A DNA stretch of 64,000 nucleotides from Oribacterium sp. KHPX15 (GTDB lineage: Bacteria > Bacillota > Clostridia > Lachnospirales > Lachnospiraceae), in the NCBI RefSeq assembly GCF_900107835.1, contig NZ_FNRG01000002.1, forward strand, positions 1 through 64,000. Direction: 5' to 3'. Below the pieces are notes generated by a model, which saw nothing but the letters and a program-made list of their open reading frames with translations, did not search any database and was not told where the DNA came from. Every line of letters begins with the position of its first letter. Positions within the stretch are counted from its first letter, which is position 1. Of the stretch, positions 23,402 to 30,612 are shown in pieces. The position numbers were made by a program, and so were the translations under genes.

Positions 23402-25585
23402 ATGGGTTGGTTTGATGATCAAATAAAACAGAGAAAACAAAAAGATGCTCAGGCTTTTGATCGCGCCTTCCGAAACATCGCAGGAGCTGTTACAGGTATA
23501 AAGTACAGAGCATCCACGGAGGAGGAATCCGACGTAGAAGACAGTGCGATAAACGATATCCTTCAGCACCTTCATATCCCTAAGAAAGAGCTGCCCGAAA
23601 ATTTGTTTTCCATAGAGGATAAGCTTGATTATGCTCTGCATCCTCATGGGGTTATGCACAGGGCGGTGAATCTTACCCCCGGGTGGAGCAAGGATGCCTA
23701 CGGGCTGATGCTGGGATTTAAGAAGAAGGATAATTACCCTGTCGTACTTATCCCTTATGGCCTCAGCAGCTATAAATATTATGATGATACCTCTGATAAA
23801 TACCGGATTGTCACAAAGAAAACCGAAGCTATGTTTTCCCAAAGGGCTTACGCCTTTTATAAACCCTTCCCGCTTAAAAAGCTTTCCTTACTGGAGCTTT
23901 CAAAATATATCCTTGGTGTCATCGATATTTCAGATTATGTGATGGTATTCCTGACCACACTGGCATTGACTCTTGTGGGGCTTCTTACTCCCAGGATCAA
24001 CCTCTTTCTGTTCCGTAACGTAATAGACAACGGAAAGATATCACTTCTTGTGACAACTGCAATGTTTCTTTTATGTGTGTCCTGGAGTACCCTTATTTTC
24101 AGTGCGGCAAGAAATCTCATTTCCACAAGGATAGATACCAAAATGAGTATCTGTGTTGAAGCAGCTACCATGATGAGAGTGTTGTCATTACCGGCAGACT
24201 TCTTTAAGAAGTTTAGTTCCGGCGATCTTGCAGCAAGAGCAAATCATGTTAACTCATTATGTTCCACGCTGGTTTCTGTGGTGCTGAACACGGGCTTAAC
24301 TTCGGTATTCTCCTTGGTCTACATATTTGAGATTTTTGCCTTTGCACCGGGACTTGTGATACCGGCTCTTTCCATCATTATCATCACAGTGGGTTTTTCA
24401 GTTATATCATCTCTGGTACAGATGCGGATAACCAAAAAACAGATGCTGCTTAGTTCTCAGGAAAATGGTATGAGCTATGCGGTTGTTTCCGGAATCCAGA
24501 AGGTTAAGCTTACCGGCGCGGAGAAGCGTGTTTTTGCAAGATGGGGAGACCTTTATTCAAAAAATGCCGAGCTTCTGTATAATCCGCCTTTGTTCATAAA
24601 GATCAACGGTGTTATAAGCATAGCCATAACCCTTATCGGTACTATTGTGATTTACAATCAGGCTATAGTGAACCATGTGTCCCCTGCTGAGTACTACGCT
24701 TTTAATACAGCTTACGCAATGGTCTTCGGAGCCTTTATGGCACTTTTCAGCGTAGCGATAACGGCCGCAAACATTAAACCTACCCTGGAGATGGCTGAGC
24801 CGATACTTAAGGCGGAACCTGAGATTTCCGGAAATAAGGAAAACCTGTCAAGACTATCCGGAATGATAGAAATCGTAAACCTCAGCTTCAAGTACACTGA
24901 AAACTCACCGATAATCATTGACAACCTTTCCCTGAAGATAAACCCGGGACAGTATGTTGCCATCGTGGGAAAGACCGGATGCGGAAAATCCACACTGGTG
25001 AGACTTCTCATAGGTTTTGAAACACCAACAAAAGGAAACATATTCTATGACGGAAAGGATCTCTCTACGGTGGATCTTAATTCCCTCAGAAAGCATATCG
25101 GGGTTGTTACTCAGAACGGAAAGCTGTTTTCCGGCGATATATACTCCAATATCGTGATTTCGGCTCCTCAGCTTACTCTTGATGAGGCCTGGGAAGCTGC
25201 AAAGATCGCAGGCATCGACGAAGACATACGCCGTATGCCTATGGGTATGAACACACTTATTTCAGAAGGCAGCGGAGGCATTTCGGGAGGGCAGCGGCAG
25301 AGACTTATGATAGCGAGAGCCGTGGCACCGAAGCCGAAGATACTTATTTTTGACGAGGCAACCTCAGCTCTCGACAACATTACCCAGAAAAAGGTAGCCA
25401 ATGCTCTCGACCGGATGAATTGCACCAGGATCGTCATTGCCCACAGACTCTCAACCATAAAGCAATGCGACAGAATTCTGGTATTCGACGGAGGTCATAT
25501 AGTCGAAGACGGAACCTATGATGAGCTTATAGCACTGAATGGTTATTTTGCAGACCTTGTTTCCCGTCAGAGACTGGATAAGTAA
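23402..25585 (+). CDS. second NHLP-type ABC exporter subunit (permease/ATPase)
   Basis: A 727-residue protein. Its first 150 residues are a non-peptidase N-terminal domain, followed by a six-span permease (about 175-450). The ATPase has Walker A GKTGCGKSTLVR (about 525), signature ISGGQRQRLMIARA and Walker B LIFDEATSALD. It lacks the C39 cysteine. This matches the partner half-transporter usually next to the peptidase exporter in NHLP systems, so the pair probably forms a heterodimer. It starts 5 bp after the previous stop with a poor ribosome site, suggesting translational coupling. Confidence 0.9.
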   Translation: MGWFDDQIKQRKQKDAQAFDRAFRNIAGAVTGIKYRASTEEESDVEDSAINDILQHLHIPKKELPENLFSIEDKLDYALHPHGVMHRAVNLTPGWSKDAYGLMLGFKKKDNYPVVLIPYGLSSYKYYDDTSDKYRIVTKKTEAMFSQRAYAFYKPFPLKKLSLLELSKYILGVIDISDYVMVFLTTLALTLVGLLTPRINLFLFRNVIDNGKISLLVTTAMFLLCVSWSTLIFSAARNLISTRIDTKMSICVEAATMMRVLSLPADFFKKFSSGDLAARANHVNSLCSTLVSVVLNTGLTSVFSLVYIFEIFAFAPGLVIPALSIIIITVGFSVISSLVQMRITKKQMLLSSQENGMSYAVVSGIQKVKLTGAEKRVFARWGDLYSKNAELLYNPPLFIKINGVISIAITLIGTIVIYNQAIVNHVSPAEYYAFNTAYAMVFGAFMALFSVAITAANIKPTLEMAEPILKAEPEISGNKENLSRLSGMIEIVNLSFKYTENSPIIIDNLSLKINPGQYVAIVGKTGCGKSTLVRLLIGFETPTKGNIFYDGKDLSTVDLNSLRKHIGVVTQNGKLFSGDIYSNIVISAPQLTLDEAWEAAKIAGIDEDIRRMPMGMNTLISEGSGGISGGQRQRLMIARAVAPKPKILIFDEATSALDNITQKKVANALDRMNCTRIVIAHRLSTIKQCDRILVFDGGHIVEDGTYDELIALNGYFADLVSRQRLDK

Positions 25586-25629
25586 AACCTGTATTGGAAG
25601 TACCCCTTAAACTTCAGACACTGCAATGA

Positions 25630-25697
25630 CCGAATAGACATGAAAAACAGCCGAATAGACATGAAATATTGTAGGGTCAACCTATACATGGTAAAGT
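25630..25697 (+). promoter_or_regulatory. LytTR-type direct-repeat promoter 2
   Basis: CCGAATAGACATGAAA at 25630 and again at 25651 (identical, 21 bp apart). TTGTAG -35 at 25669, 17-bp spacer, TAAAGT -10 at 25692. The repeat-to--10 distance is 41 bp. It drives the operon of two cargo genes, a small membrane protein, the LytTR regulator and DUF3021, so the regulator would control itself. Confidence 0.88.
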
Positions 25698-25757
25698 CGA
25701 ATCATGAAGAAACGGAATCTTCGAATGATTCTATAGAACAGCCGGCAAAATTCTAAT

Positions 25758-25818
25758 AGCCACTTAGATCTGCATCTGTATGTCAGAGATAAACAGCAAA
25801 AAACATGCATTTATAGAT
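25758..25818 (+). repeat. 59-bp leader unit, single copy upstream of cargo gene 1
   Basis: AGCCACTTAGATCTGCATCT... ends in GCATTTATAGATGAGGAGGA, which supplies the ribosome site of the gene at 25834. Closely similar to the units at 27172 and 27231, more distantly to those at 14221. Confidence 0.75.
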
Positions 25819-25833
25819 GAGGAGGAGATCAAA

Positions 25834-26097
25834 ATGTCAGAAAATAAGAATATGGAACTCAATGATGAGTTGATGGAGAACGTAACAGGCGGCGAAGGAG
25901 AGAGCAGGGTACGTAAAGAACCCGGAACAGTAATAGGGCCTTTTGATGAGTCACAGAATACATATAGAGTAAAGCGTGATCAAGGTCCTGAAGCTATTGC
26001 TTCATACGATAGAGTAGGACCACTGCTTAAACCGGGAACCAGAGTAATGATCGCTCTTGTAGGTATGGGCAAGTGGGAAATTGCTGAATTTATCTGA
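25834..26097 (+). CDS. double-glycine-leader cargo protein 1, OB-like core
   Basis: An 87-residue secreted-protein precursor. The leader MSENKNMELNDELMENVTGG ends in a GG cleavage site preceded by the ELxDELMxxV pattern of C39 substrates. The predicted mature 67 residues contain GTVIGPF, TYRVKRDQG and LKPGTRVMIAL, then WEI. The order GTV-x-YRV-x-G-x-A-x-LLxPGxxVxI resembles the IF-1/S1 OB barrel and is shared with the next gene. No modification enzyme is encoded nearby. Start at 25834 after GAGGAGGAG; an earlier ATG at 25780 lies in the leader repeat. Function unknown; bacteriocin or signal are both possible. Confidence 0.75.
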   Translation: MSENKNMELNDELMENVTGGEGESRVRKEPGTVIGPFDESQNTYRVKRDQGPEAIASYDRVGPLLKPGTRVMIALVGMGKWEIAEFI

Positions 26098-26111
26098 TAG
26101 AAGGAAATACC

Positions 26112-26381
26112 ATGAACGACGAAAAGAACATACAGCTTTCGGATGAAATGCTGATGGGGGCCAATGGAGGAATTTCTATAGACCGACAAAAAGACCCTGA
26201 ATATGATGCCATGGGGACCATCGTAATGCACCTGGGAGGCAGGCTTTATCAGGTACGCTTCAGTGACGGTGCAGAACTGGTTGCCAACAGTCAGACGGAC
26301 GATATACTACCCGCAAACTTAAAAGTAGGTCTTTATGCTGTTACAGGCGGTTGGATACTGCAGGTTCCGGGAAAACACTGA
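26112..26381 (+). CDS. double-glycine-leader cargo protein 2, OB-like core
   Basis: An 89-residue precursor, 14 bp after cargo 1 with AAGGAAA upstream. The leader MNDEKNIQLSDEMLMGANGG ends in GG. The mature part has GTIVMHL, LYQVRFSDGAELVA, ILPANLKVGLY and WILQV. This follows the strand pattern of translation factor IF-1 (GTVV, FRVxLxNGxxxLA, ILPGDKV) more closely than cargo 1. The two cargo proteins look like diverged duplicates, perhaps a two-component pair. It is exported, judging from the leader, so a role in translation is unlikely. Function unknown. Confidence 0.72.
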   Translation: MNDEKNIQLSDEMLMGANGGISIDRQKDPEYDAMGTIVMHLGGRLYQVRFSDGAELVANSQTDDILPANLKVGLYAVTGGWILQVPGKH

Positions 26382-26473
26382 TTAAACCGACATCCTATGG
26401 GATCCTTGTGGATAAGACTCTGTTTTTCAGAGATAACCCGTGAATTACCTACGTTTATTGATGAGGTGAAAAA

Positions 26474-26671
26474 ATGAAAGACAAGAAAAAATCAAAAATC
26501 ATTGCAGCTATAGCCATGATATCAGTTTTTGTCATGATTGCATGGGGAACCGTTGCCGGATCCTACCAGCATGCCTGGCTTGCAGTTTTTGCAGGCGGAA
26601 TAGCCATGACCATAGTTTCAATGTTTTATAAAGACGAAAGCAGCAATAGTGATAAAAACGACACCAATTGA
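26474..26671 (+). CDS. small two-span membrane protein
   Basis: A 65-residue protein. A basic start MKDKKKSK is followed by hydrophobic segments at about 9-27 and 34-52 and a charged tail ending KNDTN. GATGAGGTG precedes the start. It lies between the cargo genes and the LytTR regulator in the same operon. Its place would suit an immunity protein or a regulator partner; neither can be shown from the sequence. No family recognised. Confidence 0.6.
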   Translation: MKDKKKSKIIAAIAMISVFVMIAWGTVAGSYQHAWLAVFAGGIAMTIVSMFYKDESSNSDKNDTN

Positions 26672-26683
26672 AGGATTTAAAAA

Positions 26684-27154
26684 ATGTCCGACTTACCAGA
26701 TATTAAGCTCATTATCGATGAAGCATTTGAGAAACTGACTGTCATAATAAAAAACAGGGAAAATAATGAAGATGTCGAAGGCGTAATAAACGCTATCCAG
26801 AGCTATGCCAATAATCAGAAACCTATGATTCAGGCATATTTCAAGGGTAGCGTTGTTATGCTGCCACAGAGGAAGATATTCAGAATCTACATCGTTAACA
26901 GAAAGATCCTGATCCAGACCTCAGAAAGACTATATGAAGTCCGAAAGAATCTCCGAGACCTCGAAGAACTGCTGGATTCGGAAAGCTTTATACGTATTTC
27001 ACAGTCAGAGATTCTGAATATAAAAAGGGTTAAGAATTTTGATTTTTCTTCCACCGGAACTATAGAGGTGGAACTTGAAAACGGAGAAAAAACCTACGTT
27101 TCAAGAAGAAGAGTAAAGGAAATCAAAGCTGCTCTTTCAAAGGCAGTCATTTAA
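26684..27154 (+). CDS. LytTR-domain transcriptional regulator (no receiver domain)
   Basis: A 156-residue protein. About 50 N-terminal residues lack motifs, followed by a LytTR DNA-binding domain (about 55-152) with SERLYEVRKNLRDLEELL, FIRISQSEILNIKRVKNF and YVSRRRVKEIKAAL. LytTR domains bind paired direct repeats upstream of promoters. Having no receiver domain and a membrane DUF3021 partner next door, it fits the LytTR regulatory systems known from streptococci (HdrRM, BrsRM), where the membrane protein inhibits the regulator. The four direct-repeat promoters in this locus are the likely targets, including its own. Confidence 0.88.
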   Translation: MSDLPDIKLIIDEAFEKLTVIIKNRENNEDVEGVINAIQSYANNQKPMIQAYFKGSVVMLPQRKIFRIYIVNRKILIQTSERLYEVRKNLRDLEELLDSESFIRISQSEILNIKRVKNFDFSSTGTIEVELENGEKTYVSRRRVKEIKAALSKAVI

Positions 27155-27171
27155 ATCAACATTTATAGATG

Positions 27172-27301
27172 AGCCGGATAGATCTGCATCTGTATGTCAG
27201 AGATAAACAACAGAAAACATACATTTATAGAGCCGGTTAGATTGACATCTGTGTGTCAGAGATAAACGGCGGAAAACATGCATTTATAGATGAGGAGGAG
27301 G
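27172..27301 (+). repeat. 59-bp leader unit, two tandem copies upstream of DUF3021
   Basis: AGCCGGATAG (27172) and AGCCGGTTAG (27231), a 59-bp period. The units share TGTCAGAGATAAAC, GAAAACAT and CATTTATAGA blocks. The second ends in GATGAGGAGGAGG, the ribosome site of the next gene. Confidence 0.8.
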
Positions 27302-27307
27302 TCAGTC

Positions 27308-27739
27308 ATGAACATCAAAACAAAATTTATAATACGGGCTCTGGTTGGTTTCTCTCTCGGAATTTCGATCGGTGCCATCACCTATGTTATCTTTACAAGT
27401 GAAACCGAACCACTTAACAAAAGATTTCTTCTGATGCAGCTGTTTGGTTCAGGCTTATATGGTGCTATAGCAAACGGAGGAGCCATCGTATATGACTTTG
27501 AATCCTGGAGCCTCGGAAGAGCCACGCTCACACACTATTTGGTAACATTTGTCTCCATGTTTATCACAAGTAAGATTCTGGGATGGTTCCCACAGGGAAT
27601 TCTGTTCTGGGTATTTTTAGCCTTTTCTATAGTATATCTGGCCATTTGGCTGACAGAATACTATCTCTGGAAGAAGGAGATAGCAAAAATCAACGGACAA
27701 CTGGAACTCGTAAAATTCAGTTCCAATATACCGACATAG
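27308..27739 (+). CDS. DUF3021 membrane protein, LytTR partner
   Basis: A 143-residue protein with four predicted membrane spans (about 8-28, 40-62, 74-96, 100-122) and a cytoplasmic tail. DUF3021 proteins are regularly encoded next to LytTR regulators and in studied cases restrain them. The start at 27308 follows GGAGGAGG by 6 bp; the ATG at 27290 lies within the leader repeat and ribosome site. It closes the operon that starts at promoter 2. The signal it may sense is unknown. Confidence 0.83.
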   Translation: MNIKTKFIIRALVGFSLGISIGAITYVIFTSETEPLNKRFLLMQLFGSGLYGAIANGGAIVYDFESWSLGRATLTHYLVTFVSMFITSKILGWFPQGILFWVFLAFSIVYLAIWLTEYYLWKKEIAKINGQLELVKFSSNIPT

Positions 27740-27782
27740 CCACACAGTTACTGTGAAAAACGAAAAAAATCCAGTAATTTGA

Positions 27783-27850
27783 CCAAATAGGCAGGAAAAA
27801 CGACCGAATAGACAGGAATTATTGTAACCAAAATCCAGCCATGGTACAGT
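27783..27850 (+). promoter_or_regulatory. LytTR-type direct-repeat promoter 3
   Basis: CCAAATAGGCAGGAAA (27783) and CCGAATAGACAGGAAT (27804), 21 bp apart. TTGTAA -35 at 27822, 17-bp spacer, TACAGT -10 at 27845. The distance of 41 bp is as in the other three. It drives the DUF3592 gene and perhaps the lipoprotein. Confidence 0.85.
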
Positions 27851-27925
27851 CAACTCATAAAGAAACCGAGCCGGGAATCGAAGGAAGATTCCAAGGAACA
27901 ATAAAAATCTCGAGGAGGATTTATC

Positions 27926-28474
27926 ATGAGAGTCACTACAACTACAACCCGTCGGAATAGCGGCCCTTTAGGAGGACTATTTGGATCTGTCATCATGGTG
28001 ATACTTGGAATAATATTTATATTTGCATCATCCTTTATAACAAAACAAAATGCCGCATTAAAAGAACGCTGCACAACTCAGGTACAGGCAACAGTAACCG
28101 GTTTTGCAAGATCGGAAAGCTCTGAAAAAGGAAGTTCGAATTCGTCCTCAGTAACACCGGTATTTGAATATGATTTAAACGGAAAGACCTATTCATCTAA
28201 CGCAACCACCTACAGCAGTACTTTTAAGGATACTTTCAGGGTAGGAAGTCAATACACTATATATGTAGATCCTAACGATCCTATGGAGCTGTATTCAGAA
28301 GATATCTCCAAATCAGACGGAACCATCCTGAAAATATTAAGGTGGGGCGGAGTTGGCCTTATTGTTTTTGGAATCATATCATTTATGATTTCTCTGGCAG
28401 TGGTGATTGCAATAGGAGGAGCTATAGGTCTGGCACTTATGGAATTATTCAAGAAGAAAGATCAGCAGAGTTAA
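27926..28474 (+). CDS. DUF3592 membrane protein
   Basis: A 182-residue protein. A basic N-terminus precedes the first span (about 20-40). An extracytoplasmic domain follows with the DUF3592 pattern (TVTGFARSE, PVFEYDLNGKTYSS, VGSQYTIYVDPNDPMELYSED), then a second long hydrophobic region (about 140-172). Function of DUF3592 is not known. It has GAGGAGG upstream and is transcribed from LytTR promoter 3, so it belongs to the export regulon. It may be an immunity or envelope component, but this is only suggested by context. Confidence 0.75.
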   Translation: MRVTTTTTRRNSGPLGGLFGSVIMVILGIIFIFASSFITKQNAALKERCTTQVQATVTGFARSESSEKGSSNSSSVTPVFEYDLNGKTYSSNATTYSSTFKDTFRVGSQYTIYVDPNDPMELYSEDISKSDGTILKILRWGGVGLIVFGIISFMISLAVVIAIGGAIGLALMELFKKKDQQS

Positions 28475-28573
28475 TCCACATCTTTAAAAAAATCCAAAGT
28501 TTTAGAAAAAGCATTAATCATCATCTTTTAACATAGGCTTCTGAAAAGCCTGTTACAAACCAGGAGGAACAAC

Positions 28574-29755
28574 ATGAACAAAAAAGCGTTATATTCACTT
28601 ATGATAGCAGCCTGCTCAGCAGCCCTTCTTTCCGGATGTGGTGAAGTTCAGAAAACCTCTGCTGAATCAAAGTCTGCAGAGACAGTTGTGGAAACCACAG
28701 CTCAGGTGACGACTGAAGCAACAAAGGCAGAGACATTAGCCGAAACAACAGAAGCTGTCAAGGAAGAAACTTCCGAAGCTAAAGAAGAAAACGTCAGCTC
28801 TGTTATTTTTCAGGAAATATTCAAAGACGCCCAATACATGGAGGTCGGAACCACCGGATATTTCATCAAAGTCCCGAAGAGCTACTATCAGGGAGATGTA
28901 AAGGATAATGAACGCAAGGATGATATGATCGCATACTATAAGAGCGACGAATTCCTGATGGATTTCGATGTGTATCAATTTCCAAACGAAGGAAGAGACC
29001 TTTACGCTTATACCGAAACTGAAGCCAAACAGTATAATGCTGACGGCATTACAGAAGTTACCATAAATGATACCGATCTTGGACTATATTTCTCAAAAGA
29101 GAAGTACGAAGGTGAAAAAGAATATATAGTAGCAAACTACATTTTCGTTTCCGGTAATGATTTCGGAGAGCTGTCCTTCTGGCAGGACGGCGATGAAGCT
29201 GAGGAGCTTACTAAGGCCATCATAAACAGTATCACCACAACACCTACGGAAGCTTCTGAAGAAGCCCAGGCTCAGGGTGACACTCCTGACTACTCCTTCC
29301 TTATGTCGGAAGAGTATCAGAAGATGGTTCAGGCTATGATAGCTGAGAAGGTTGCAAACACAAAACTCACTCTGGATAAGAAGGATTCCTCTGACGATGT
29401 AAATTCTTTAGAGGACGGTCACTTCGTTACAAAGGATGAGGTTCAGTGCCGTGAAGTAAAAATCAAGTATGGAGATGGTGCTACCGGAGAAAGGATGTAT
29501 TGGTTCTGTCTTTACCTTTACAATGAAACCGGTGAGCCAAAGGATTTTGATCCTACAAAGTTCATGATCGAGACCAAGAGCGGTCAACTCGTATATCCTT
29601 GCCTCATGGATGATGATGGTGTCGTAACCGTAAAGAGCGATACTCAGACCTCCCACTCATTCACCCTCGTGGACACAAAGGATCTTGCACCTGAAGAAGA
29701 GGCAAGTATTTACTACGATGGAGTACTCATAAGCACAGTAAAGGTATCACCGTGA
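28574..29755 (+). CDS. lipoprotein of unknown function
   Basis: A 393-residue secreted lipoprotein. The signal peptide ends in the lipobox LLSGC (Cys at about 22). A Thr/Glu/Ala-rich linker follows to about 78. Domain 1 (about 80-220) has IFKDAQYMEVGTTGYFIKVP, domain 2 (about 240-393) ends in a beta-rich part with DLAPEEEASIYYDGV. AGGAGG precedes the start. It lies between promoters 3 and 4 and may be co-transcribed with the DUF3592 gene 99 bp upstream. No family recognised with certainty. Confidence 0.7.
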   Translation: MNKKALYSLMIAACSAALLSGCGEVQKTSAESKSAETVVETTAQVTTEATKAETLAETTEAVKEETSEAKEENVSSVIFQEIFKDAQYMEVGTTGYFIKVPKSYYQGDVKDNERKDDMIAYYKSDEFLMDFDVYQFPNEGRDLYAYTETEAKQYNADGITEVTINDTDLGLYFSKEKYEGEKEYIVANYIFVSGNDFGELSFWQDGDEAEELTKAIINSITTTPTEASEEAQAQGDTPDYSFLMSEEYQKMVQAMIAEKVANTKLTLDKKDSSDDVNSLEDGHFVTKDEVQCREVKIKYGDGATGERMYWFCLYLYNETGEPKDFDPTKFMIETKSGQLVYPCLMDDDGVVTVKSDTQTSHSFTLVDTKDLAPEEEASIYYDGVLISTVKVSP

Positions 29756-29805
29756 TTGAAATCAGGCTTTAGATCAGAAACATAGTGGAAATGTCTGAAC
29801 CGTGA

Positions 29806-29873
29806 CCGAACAGACATTAAAACCTACCGAATAGACATTAAATATTGTACTTAAATTAATGCAATGTTATACT
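29806..29873 (+). promoter_or_regulatory. LytTR-type direct-repeat promoter 4
   Basis: CCGAACAGACATTAAA (29806) and CCGAATAGACATTAAA (29827), 21 bp apart. TTGTAC -35 at 29845, 17-bp spacer, TATACT -10 at 29868. The same 41-bp spacing. It drives cargo gene 3. Confidence 0.88.
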
Positions 29874-29976
29874 CGATTCAACAATTAAAAGACAGGAAGG
29901 CAATGAAAAACATAGTTTAGTTTTTAAATATAACTGCTGATTCCTGAAGGCGTACAAAACATGAAAGGAGTACTTT

Positions 29977-30312
29977 ATGGAAGACAACAAGTTTACCGAG
30001 TTTATCAAGAAGCATCGCGGAGAAGTAGAGAAGTTCAAGGCAAAGAATACCGCAATTTCTGATGAAGAAATGGCCAAAGTGACCGGCGGTGTAGGCGGAG
30101 CTAATGAAGCAACCTGCCCTCAATGCGGCACACCTATGAACGTTGTTAACGCAAATGGCGAGTATGGTGATAAAACCTGGGTATGTCCTTCCTGCAATAC
30201 ATATCAGTGCATGTCTGATGCAGAATATATTGAACTGTTAAAGGTTCTTGAGTCTACAGGTATGACACAGGGAATGGTTTATCCTGTATGGTGGAATCAG
30301 ATTCCAAAATAA
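29977..30312 (+). CDS. double-glycine-leader cargo protein 3, zinc-ribbon core
   Basis: A 111-residue precursor with a longer leader (about 1-38) ending in ISDEEMAKVTGG, a C39-type cleavage site. The mature part has two CxxC knuckles, CPQCG and CPSC, about 24 residues apart, as in a zinc ribbon. An acidic helix and an aromatic C-terminus with VWWNQIPK follow. AAAGGAG lies upstream. It has its own LytTR promoter (number 4). It would be exported by the same C39 exporter. A bacteriocin-like or signalling role is possible; it has no relation visible to cargo 1 and 2 beyond the leader. Confidence 0.72.
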   Translation: MEDNKFTEFIKKHRGEVEKFKAKNTAISDEEMAKVTGGVGGANEATCPQCGTPMNVVNANGEYGDKTWVCPSCNTYQCMSDAEYIELLKVLESTGMTQGMVYPVWWNQIPK

Positions 30313-30323
30313 TGGTTTACTCC

Positions 30324-30355
30324 AAATCGAGTAGAGGATGACCTCTACTCGATTT
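30324..30355 (+). terminator. hairpin after cargo gene 3
   Basis: AAATCGAGTAGAGG ATGA CCTCTACTCGATTT, a perfect 14-bp stem 11 bp after the stop codon. It lacks a T run beyond its own arm, so termination may be partial. Confidence 0.6.
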
Positions 30356-30357
30356 CA

Positions 30358-30416
30358 CGTTAGCCGTCACATGTGCGTTTGTACAAGCACAACGCCCGCG
30401 TGACAGCTTTATCGCG
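30358..30416. repeat. 60-bp hairpin element, copy 2 (inverted)
   Basis: Reverse complement of the element at 6806-6866, differing mostly at the tip. GCCGTCACATGTGCG faces CGCCCGCGTGACAGC, so the same unequal inner arms are kept. Confidence 0.75.
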
Positions 30417-30567
30417 AAAATAAAAGGGACGTGTGACGGCTCACTCGATTGATATCACATCCCACACAGATTGTTCGTCTAGTTCGTACTAACGTACGCC
30501 CTAGCCGTACAATCTGCGCGGGATGTGCTCTCAACTCGCAAGCCTGGCACACGTCCCTTTTATTTTC
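30416..30567. repeat. long palindromic element with conserved internal loops, copy 2 (inverted)
   Basis: Outer arms GAAAATAAAAGGGACGTGTG / CACACGTCCCTTTTATTTTC. On the minus strand it reads GGCTTGCGAGTTGAGAG, then stem CACATCCCGCGCAGAT / ATCTGTGTGGGATGTG. The tip is TTGTACGGCTAGGGCGTACG / CGAACTAGACGAACAA, then the return arm TCAATCGAGTGAGCCG. The tip is nearly identical to that of the copy at 39881 while the stems differ. It separates the convergent cargo 3 and uxaC genes. Confidence 0.85.
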
Positions 30568-30612
30568 TTCAGTGTATATATTTACCTTTAAATCTGATTC
30601 AAATTATACAGT

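Noticed and set aside
20296-30312. export locus as a mobile genetic island
   Set aside because: Repeats flank it, but there is no integrase, transposase, attachment site or change in base composition obvious by eye.
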